Positions 1-5,130 of a stretch of DNA of 5,938 nt are shown here, piece after piece. The notes below the pieces were generated by a model that was not told where the DNA came from, made no database searches, and saw only the letters and a list, made by a program, of their open reading frames with translations. Origin of the DNA: an uncultured Bacilli bacterium (lineage in GTDB: Bacteria > Bacillota_I > Bacilli_A > RF39 > UBA660); NCBI GenBank assembly GCA_948543905.1, contig CAOVIS010000060.1, forward strand, positions 1-5,938, in the 5' to 3' direction. Position 1 is the stretch's first letter. Each line of letters starts with the position of its first letter. The position numbers and the translations under genes are program-made.

Positions 1-681
<681 letters not shown>

Positions 682-694
682 TTATTTTAAATTC

Positions 695-742
695 AAAAAA
701 GAGAAGTGAAGGTACTACTCAAAATAATACTTTCACTTCTCT
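695..742 (-). terminator. Intrinsic terminator hairpin in the recombinase leader (possible attenuator)
   Basis: The arms at 728-742 and 700-714 pair over 15 bp with one G-U pair around a 13-base loop. Read leftwards, the hairpin is followed by six T (695-700). It has the shape of a strong rho-independent terminator, only about 25 bases before the recombinase start. It may simply end the upstream transcript, but it also lies downstream of a promoter that can only serve the recombinase. That makes conditional termination (attenuation) a good explanation. Confidence 0.85.
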
Positions 743-779
743 AAACTACATTGTAAGACTCTTGGTAATAGGTTACCAT
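741..779 (-). CDS. Candidate 12-residue leader peptide before recombinase
   Basis: An ATG at 779 opens a 12-codon frame reading MVTYYQESYNVV and stopping with TAG at 741-743. The ATG begins 8 bases after the -10 box, so a transcript from that promoter would be leaderless or carry only one or two untranslated bases. No Shine-Dalgarno sequence precedes it. The stop codon falls in the first bases of the terminator's 5' arm, so a ribosome on it would keep the hairpin from forming. This is the layout of translation-coupled attenuation. Three Tyr codons in 12 are notable. Such a short frame could arise by chance; its placement is the only support. Confidence 0.4.
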   Translation of the reverse strand: MVTYYQESYNVV

Positions 780-787
780 CTATATTA

Positions 788-816
788 ATTATACAACTTT
801 TGTCTTAAAATGTCCA
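788..816 (-). promoter_or_regulatory. Sigma-A type promoter for recombinase leader
   Basis: Reading leftwards there is TGGACA (816-811), a 17-bp spacer and a perfect TATAAT (793-788). This matches the vegetative consensus at 11 of 12 positions with optimal spacing. The predicted transcription start is near 780-781, immediately before the leader ATG. The promoter lies 20 bp past the stop of the small gene at 836, so the recombinase need not depend on upstream readthrough. Confidence 0.75.
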
Positions 817-835
817 TCACCTGAGAAGCTTGGTA

Positions 836-1111
836 TTACTTGATATTGTTAAGATAATTTTCTAATTCTGTTAATCTTATCTTGTTAGATAAATTCTTAA
901 TATAAATATCATTAGAATAATTAAATGCAAGAAATGTTATGTTTTTTATGATAATTCTATGTGGTTCTACATACTGCAAATTAGACTTATCAATTTTACG
1001 AATACTACCATTAATAAAAGTAGGAGTAGTCTTACAAAAATTACAAATAAATTCTAACCTTTGTTTTAAACCTTTTTCCATTTCAATTTCTTGCTTAATA
1101 ATATTAATCAT
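836..1111 (-). CDS. Small hypothetical protein, remotely WYL-like
   Basis: A 91-residue protein of unknown function. The chosen ATG (1111) has GGAAGG ending 9 bases upstream; an earlier ATG at 1120 directly abuts that site and would add only three residues. The N-terminal third is predicted helical (IIKQEIEMEKGLKQRLEF). The rest looks like beta strands, with VEPHRIIIKNITFLAFNY in the middle and a short helix at the end (LTELENYLNNI). The order Glu-Pro-x-Arg, then a hydrophobic strand with Phe-Leu-Ala, is reminiscent of the ligand-sensing WYL domain of DNA-linked regulators. There is no helix-turn-helix and the resemblance is weak. A CxxC pair (FICNFCK) is also present. It lies between the tRNA-Gly terminator and the recombinase promoter and is read in the same direction as the recombinase, so it could be mobile-element cargo or a regulator. 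The WYL link is inference only. Confidence 0.6.
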   Translation of the reverse strand: MINIIKQEIEMEKGLKQRLEFICNFCKTTPTFINGSIRKIDKSNLQYVEPHRIIIKNITFLAFNYSNDIYIKNLSNKIRLTELENYLNNIK

Positions 1112-1113
1112 AA

Positions 1114-1139
1114 ACACCATCCTTCCTTTAGGATGATTT
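1114..1139 (-). promoter_or_regulatory. Ribosome binding site displayed in a hairpin loop
   Basis: Before the small gene, CATCCT (1135-1130) and AGGATG (1123-1118) form a 6-bp stem, extendable to 8 bp with one G-U pair, around the loop AAAGGA. The loop is the Shine-Dalgarno sequence itself, and the stem includes the alternative ATG at 1120. This could tune start choice or serve as a binding site; it may also be chance. Confidence 0.35.
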
Positions 1140-1150
1140 CTTTGTAACAA

Positions 1151-1176
1151 CAAAAAAACCAATCTTTCGATTGATT
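1151..1176 (-). terminator. Terminator of the tRNA-Gly transcript
   Basis: Reading leftwards, AATCAATC (1176-1169), loop GAAA, then GATTGGTT (1164-1157) form an 8-bp stem with one U-G pair and a GNRA-type tetraloop, running into a T tract down to 1152. It lies about 40 bases past the tRNA 3' end and separates it from the small gene. Confidence 0.75.
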
Positions 1177-1217
1177 TCTATATATCAATGTCCTAAAAGT
1201 TCGAACAGATTCGTCAA

Positions 1218-1292
1218 TGGAGCAAGTGAGCGGAATCGAACCGCCGTCTCAGCCTTGGCAAGGCCGCATACTAACCGCTGTACTACACCTGC
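1218..1292 (-). tRNA. tRNA-Gly (anticodon GCC), CCA encoded
   Basis: The cloverleaf is complete on the minus strand. The acceptor stem is GCAGGTG/CACTTGC with one G-U pair. The D stem is GTAC/GTAT and the D loop contains GGTTA. The anticodon stem is CGGCC/GGCTG around loop TTGCCAA (anticodon GCC, reading GGC and GGU). The four-base variable loop is AGAC, and the T stem is GGCGG/CCGCT around TTCGATT. The discriminator base T and the 3' CCA (1220-1218) are encoded. It looks functional and stands alone in the window. Confidence 0.97.
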
Positions 1293-1325
1293 ACATATTT
1301 TATTAAACTTTCCACCCACAATAAG

Positions 1326-1354
1326 ATAATACCAAAAAACTAAAAAAAAATCAA
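1326..1354 (-). promoter_or_regulatory. Promoter for tRNA-Gly
   Basis: Leftwards: TTGATT (1354-1349), 17-bp spacer containing long T runs, TATTAT (1331-1326). The start would be near 1319, about 27 bases before the mature tRNA 5' end. It lies back to back with the promoter of the rightward operon. Confidence 0.55.
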
Positions 1355-1361
1355 TGATAAA

Positions 1362-1390
1362 TTGCAAAATTCATATTTATATTATATAAT
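1362..1390 (+). promoter_or_regulatory. Promoter for the LTA-synthase-like operon
   Basis: TTGCAA (1362-1367), 17-bp spacer, perfect TATAAT (1385-1390). The start is predicted near 1397, giving a short 5' leader of about 16 bases that contains GAAGG 8 bases before the ATG at 1413. No operator-like dyad is obvious. Confidence 0.6.
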
Positions 1391-1412
1391 TAACTAGTAA
1401 GAAGGTTGAATT

Positions 1413-3482
1413 ATGAAAGATAAAGCAAAATATACAGCTTGTAAAATTCGTAAAAATATTATTGAATATCTGACTACCAATAAATTATTCATTTCATATG
1501 TTTTAATCGCCTTAACTGGATTAATACTAATTAGAAATTTTACAATTGATAATGCATTTAGTCTTCAAACGTTTATTGCCGATTTTGCTCTAGTCTTAAT
1601 AATTGGTTCATTTGGCTATTTAATAAAGCCTAAAAATCAATATCGTTATTTTTTTATCGTGCTTGTAATTTTTACTATCATGGAAATAGTAAATTCGATA
1701 TATTTTACTTTTTACTATTCTTTTGCATCTGTTAGCGAATTAGCTACGGCTGGGCAAACAGAAACTGTCATGGGTTCAATTTTTGAAAAATTAAAAATAA
1801 CTGATGTAATATATGTAATATTTCCTTTTATCTTTTATTTTATTCACAAGCATATTTTAAAAAGTCCTTATTACTCATTTATGAACATAATAGAAAAGGG
1901 CAAAAAGATGTGTACTATCACTTTTCTAACAGGACTTATATTTCTTGCCATTACATTCGCAACTGCAACTAAAACTGACTATTCACGTCTTGCAAAGCAA
2001 TGGAATCGTGTATACATTGTAAAACGCTTTGGTCTTATTATGTACCAAGGAAATGATTTAATTCAATCAATGATTCCTAAATTAAGTCGTTTATTTGGTA
2101 AAGAAGAATCCATTCGTAAATTTATCAACTATTTTACTGATAGTGAAGTAGACAAATATAACAAACCAAATAAATACACTAATATATTAAAAGATTATAA
2201 TATAATATTTGTTCATATGGAAGGTATGGAAACTTATTTAATGAACTTAAGCTTCAATGGTAAAGAAGCCACACCTAATCTCAACAAACTTGCTAAAGAA
2301 GGATTATTTTTTAAAAATTTTTATCCTCAAATTAGTGTAGGAACATCATCTGACACAGAATTTACTCTACTTACTAGTCTTATGCCTGCTCAAAGCGGAA
2401 CTGTTTTTGTCTCATACTATGATCGAAACTATATAACTATACCTAAGCTTTTAAAAGAAAAGGGGTACTCAACATTTAGTATGCACGGTAATTTTTCATC
2501 AATGTGGAATCGCAATAAAACTCATCCTAATTTAGGCTATAATGATATGTTTTTTGAAGAATATTTTACTTACAACAAAGATAAATATAGTGAAGATTAT
2601 ATAACTTTAGGCATAAATGACAAACTATTTTTTAAACAAGCCATCCCAATATTAGAAAAATATGAAGAAGAACACGAAAAATATATGGGAACAATTATTA
2701 CTCTTTCTAATCATTCTCCTTTTACTGCTTTAGATAAATACGGTGAATACGATATGTCTACAACTTACAAAGAATGCAATGAATTAAATATATGTGAAAA
2801 CATTACTTCTAATTATTTATATAATACTCCAGTTGGCAATTATATTATGAGTGCTCACTATGCCGATGAAGCATTAGGTGAATTTATAGAATATATAAAT
2901 AATTCTAAACATTTTAACAATACAGTCTTTGTTTTTTATGGTGATCATGATGCTAAACTTGCTTTAAAAGAAAAAGAATATTTATATAACTATGATTATA
3001 AAACTGGTGAACTAAAAGAGGATGATGATCCAACATATCAAGAATATGATCAATATGACCATGAACTAAACAAAAAAACTCCTTTGATAATATGGACAAA
3101 AAATACCGAACTTAGAAGAACATTAAATGGTGAAATTGACTATACTATGGGTATGTATGATGTAATGCCAACTATAGGTAATATGTTAGGTATTAGAAAT
3201 GAGTTTGCTTTTGGGCATGATATATTTAATATCAAATATGACAATTATGTTGTATTTCCTAATGGCAATTTTGTTACCAATCTAATATATTATAATAATT
3301 CTACAGGTCAATCTAAAATCATTAAAGAGGGAGCTGAATTTAAAAGCAACTATATAAATGACTTAGTCGCTAAAACTGAAAAAGTTCTAGAAACATCTAA
3401 TGCGATAATTGTTCATGATTTAATTAGTGAAGAAGGAGAAAAAGTTCGAAATATAAAAAAAGAAATGGGAGGAGTCAAATAG
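1413..3482 (+). CDS. LTA synthase family protein (membrane sulfatase-fold phosphoglycerol transferase)
   Basis: A 689-residue membrane enzyme of the LtaS family. LtaS transfers glycerol-phosphate from phosphatidylglycerol to growing lipoteichoic acid on the outer face of the membrane. Five hydrophobic segments (about 25-43, 52-70, 78-100, 132-147, 167-185) match the five-helix LtaS membrane part. The sulfatase-fold domain follows from about 262: FVHMEGMET with metal ligand Glu270, VGTSSDTEF at 309-317, WNRN at 365-368, SNHSPF at 432-437 (His434), and YGDHD at 509-513 (Asp511/His512). All main landmarks are present. The residue aligning with the catalytic Thr300 of S. aureus LtaS is Ser312, a conservative change that still supplies a hydroxyl. 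An acidic stretch rich in Asp/Glu/Tyr (about 518-552) follows the metal site. The substrate could be glycerol-phosphate or another head group, so I do not assign ltaS. It is the first gene of a three-gene operon with its own promoter, and its stop codon directly abuts the next ATG. Confidence 0.9.
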   Translation: MKDKAKYTACKIRKNIIEYLTTNKLFISYVLIALTGLILIRNFTIDNAFSLQTFIADFALVLIIGSFGYLIKPKNQYRYFFIVLVIFTIMEIVNSIYFTFYYSFASVSELATAGQTETVMGSIFEKLKITDVIYVIFPFIFYFIHKHILKSPYYSFMNIIEKGKKMCTITFLTGLIFLAITFATATKTDYSRLAKQWNRVYIVKRFGLIMYQGNDLIQSMIPKLSRLFGKEESIRKFINYFTDSEVDKYNKPNKYTNILKDYNIIFVHMEGMETYLMNLSFNGKEATPNLNKLAKEGLFFKNFYPQISVGTSSDTEFTLLTSLMPAQSGTVFVSYYDRNYITIPKLLKEKGYSTFSMHGNFSSMWNRNKTHPNLGYNDMFFEEYFTYNKDKYSEDYITLGINDKLFFKQAIPILEKYEEEHEKYMGTIITLSNHSPFTALDKYGEYDMSTTYKECNELNICENITSNYLYNTPVGNYIMSAHYADEALGEFIEYINNSKHFNNTVFVFYGDHDAKLALKEKEYLYNYDYKTGELKEDDDPTYQEYDQYDHELNKKTPLIIWTKNTELRRTLNGEIDYTMGMYDVMPTIGNMLGIRNEFAFGHDIFNIKYDNYVVFPNGNFVTNLIYYNNSTGQSKIIKEGAEFKSNYINDLVAKTEKVLETSNAIIVHDLISEEGEKVRNIKKEMGGVK

Positions 3483-4118
3483 ATGCGCAAAAGATATAAA
3501 ATGGGGTTAATAATAATTATAACTTTAATGATATTAACAGTTTTAGTAGGAATTATCAAAATATTTTTACCTGCGGAAGAAAAAACTCCAATTAACACAA
3601 CCAATATAATATCCAACATTGCGGATTATAACTATACTTTAGATGATCGCGATAGTGATTATATGAAAGAAACCTTTAAAGAGTTAGAATCTATCTTAAA
3701 TAGTAGTGAAATAAACTACGAAGAATATGCTAAAGCTCTAACAAAGCTTTTTGCGATTGATTTTTATACTTTAAATAACAAAATTAATAAGTATGATATT
3801 GGCAGTTTAGAATATATATTAAATGATAAGATAGAAATGTTTAAAAATAAAGCTATGGATAGTATTTATGAAGATATAATTGATAATACATATAAAAATC
3901 GTATTCAAAACTTACCAGAAGTTACAAATGTAAGTATCTTAAATTTTGAAGAAACCAAATATAATTTAAATAAAGAAGAAAAAGAAGCCTATAAATTAAC
4001 TTTTAACATTGCTTATAAAGAAGATTTAGGGTATGATAAAGAAGGAACTATTTATTTAGTAAAAAGTAATAATAAACTTGAAATAGTATCTTATAAGCCT
4101 AATATTGAAAACGAATAG
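3483..4118 (+). CDS. Single-pass membrane-anchored hypothetical protein
   Basis: A 211-residue protein that I do not recognise. A short basic N-terminus (MRKRYK) leads into one hydrophobic helix (about 8-29), followed by a roughly 180-residue soluble part that is probably outside the cell by the positive-inside rule. There is no lipobox cysteine, so it is an anchor rather than a lipoprotein signal. The soluble part is acidic and helical up to about 140 (YMKETFKELESIL, YEEYAKALTKLFAIDF). It ends in strands near 148-205 (NVSILNFEE, YKLTFNIAYK, GTIYLVKSNNKLEIVSYK), a helix-then-sheet order compatible with an NTF2-like fold, which is inference. The start is secure: GGAGGAG lies 8 bases before the ATG, and the ATG touches the stop of the LTA-synthase-like gene, implying translational coupling. 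An accessory role for that enzyme or another envelope process is plausible but unproven. Confidence 0.85.
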   Translation: MRKRYKMGLIIIITLMILTVLVGIIKIFLPAEEKTPINTTNIISNIADYNYTLDDRDSDYMKETFKELESILNSSEINYEEYAKALTKLFAIDFYTLNNKINKYDIGSLEYILNDKIEMFKNKAMDSIYEDIIDNTYKNRIQNLPEVTNVSILNFEETKYNLNKEEKEAYKLTFNIAYKEDLGYDKEGTIYLVKSNNKLEIVSYKPNIENE

Positions 4119-4136
4119 AACTAAGGAGTTAAACTA

Positions 4137-4733
4137 ATGAAAAAATTTGATCCAATTGACATATTTTTTATTGCTCTTATTAGCACTTATTTTATTACTT
4201 TAATATGCTTTTTAGTTGCACTTATTTACATCAAAATAGTTGCATTAATTAAAAAAATCCAAGCTAAAAAATGTATAATAGAGAAAGAAACTACAATATT
4301 TGAAAAAGAAATAGTAAAAAAACCTATTAAAAAACCTGAAGAATTAAAAGTAAAAGTTAGAATAAAATTACCAAATAATAAACCAAAGTTTAAATTATCA
4401 GATATAGCTCTCATTAGAAAGTTATTTATGAAGGAAAAAGAGATTACTCCGTTAGACACTGGTTTTGAAATGGCACCTATTATTATAAAATTAGAACCTA
4501 AGAAAGAGCAAAAAGCTTCTAAAACCACGCCTAAAACTAAAAAAACAAAGAAAACAGCTAAAAATAATCAAAACCAAAATAGAGTCAAAAAACAAAATAA
4601 TGCTAAAAGTAAACAAAAACAACCATCTAAAAAGAATAACACTAATAAAAAGAACAGTAATAAACCTAAAAATGTTAATAAACAAGAAAATACTAACAAA
4701 TCAAACTCTCAAAAAATTAAAAAAAGAGCCTAG
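4137..4733 (+). CDS. Membrane protein with long Lys/Asn-rich tail
   Basis: A 198-residue protein that I do not recognise. One long hydrophobic segment (about 8-38) is followed by a basic stretch (KKIQAKK), which places the C-terminus inside the cell by the positive-inside rule. Residues 45-120 alternate Lys and Glu with short hydrophobic strands. Residues about 121-198 form a low-complexity tail of Lys, Asn, Gln, Ser and Thr with almost no hydrophobic residue, ending KIKKRA. Such tails are disordered and bind polyanions: nucleic acid or ribosomes if cytoplasmic, teichoic acid if the topology is inverted. AAGGAG lies 8 bases before the ATG, 18 bases after the preceding stop, making this the last gene of the operon. 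Its A-rich coding strand explains the long false frames on the other strand. The frame is likely real because of the good ribosome binding site, operon position and membrane helix, but its function is unknown. Confidence 0.8.
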   Translation: MKKFDPIDIFFIALISTYFITLICFLVALIYIKIVALIKKIQAKKCIIEKETTIFEKEIVKKPIKKPEELKVKVRIKLPNNKPKFKLSDIALIRKLFMKEKEITPLDTGFEMAPIIIKLEPKKEQKASKTTPKTKKTKKTAKNNQNQNRVKKQNNAKSKQKQPSKKNNTNKKNSNKPKNVNKQENTNKSNSQKIKKRA

Positions 4734-4746
4734 ACTCTATTTTTTA
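4719..4746. terminator. Weak bidirectional terminator shared by convergent genes
   Basis: An A run and AGAG (ending 4728) pair with CTCT (4735-4738) and a T run (4740-4745), with one unpaired A. The core stem is only 4 bp, flanked by A-T pairs. Both orientations end in a T run. The stop codon of the rightward operon (4731-4733) lies in the loop, and the stop of the leftward catalase fragment (4744-4746) lies in the T run, so the element is packed into coding ends. Confidence 0.5.
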
Positions 4747-5112
4747 ATTATAACCTTTTTTCTTATAATAGTTATATAATTCATTAAACCTATCAAAATG
4801 TACAATTTCTCTTTGACGTAAAAATAATAATACTCTTAAAACATCTTCATCATTAGTAAGATTAATTAAGTTTTCATAAACAGCTCGAGCTTTTTGTTCT
4901 GCGGCCATATCTTCAACTATATCAGCAATAGGATCTCCTGTAACTGCAAAATAAGAAGCTGTAAATGGCACTCCTGATGCATCAGTAGGAAATACTCCTT
5001 TTCCATGATCTGCAAAATTACTAGCAAGTCCTGCTGCCTTTAATTCTTCTATAGTTGCATTTTTAGTTAGCTGTGCTACCATTGAAGCAATCATTTCGCA
5101 ATGACCAAGCTC
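4744..5112 (-). pseudogene. cotJC: CotJC-type manganese catalase, C-terminal fragment cut by an insertion
   Basis: CotJC-like proteins are di-manganese catalases of about 190 residues; in spore formers CotJC is a spore-coat component. About 123 codons remain, from the Glu-Leu-Gly-His motif (5112-5101) to the natural end. Preserved family landmarks, counted from the internal Met at 5094, are LTKNATIEELKAAGL (9-23), FADHG (27-31), DASGVPFTASY (38-48), GDPIADIVEDMAAEQKARA (53-71, ligand-type Glu66) and LRQREIVHFDRF (92-103, ligand-type His99). The first helix with the first Glu ligand, about 65 residues, is missing. Homology stops abruptly at 5112, and the frame then reaches a stop at 5128-5130, next to the stop codon of a recombinase. 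The ATG at 5094 has no ribosome binding site and is internal to the family. This is best read as the 3' half of a gene split by an integrative element, with the 5' half expected beyond the right edge. Confidence 0.85.
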
Positions 5113-5130
5113 ATTTTTACAATACTGTTA
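5113..5130. other. Candidate attachment-site junction of an inserted element
   Basis: Eighteen bases separate the last base recognisable as catalase from the recombinase stop codon. Large serine recombinase genes often end within tens of bases of the element's attachment site, so the crossover probably lies in or close to this stretch. The core dinucleotide cannot be fixed without the other end of the element. Confidence 0.5.

Noticed and set aside
701..742. Recombinase-controlled invertible promoter
   Set aside because: The inverted arms are only 15 bp apart by a 13-base loop with no promoter between them, and they are followed by a T run, so a terminator is the simpler reading.
939..1136. 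Rightward ORF of 65 residues opposite the small WYL-like gene
   Set aside because: It lacks a ribosome binding site, is a hydrophobic shadow of the leftward gene, and has no neighbour or promoter in its direction.
1193..1217. tRNA 3' end as an integration site
   Set aside because: No partial duplicate of the tRNA 3' end occurs in the window, and the recombinases seen are serine-type, which seldom target tRNA genes.
1185..1367. Leftward ORF of 60 residues across the tRNA
   Set aside because: It is read straight through the tRNA-Gly gene and its promoter; the tRNA fold is complete and explains the sequence.
3413..3619. Leftward ORF opposite the LTA-synthase end and the second operon gene
   Set aside because: Antisense shadow of AT-rich coding sequence with no ribosome binding site.
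4226..4685. Two leftward ORFs opposite the Lys-rich protein
   Set aside because: They arise because AAA/AAT-rich codons read as Phe/Ile/Leu codons on the other strand. There is no ribosome binding site, and the rightward frame has one.
1413..4733. Mycoplasma-type genetic code (TGA as Trp)
   Set aside because: Trp is encoded by TGG in the large operon gene, no in-frame TGA occurs in the genes, and TGA serves as the stop of the recombinase fragment.
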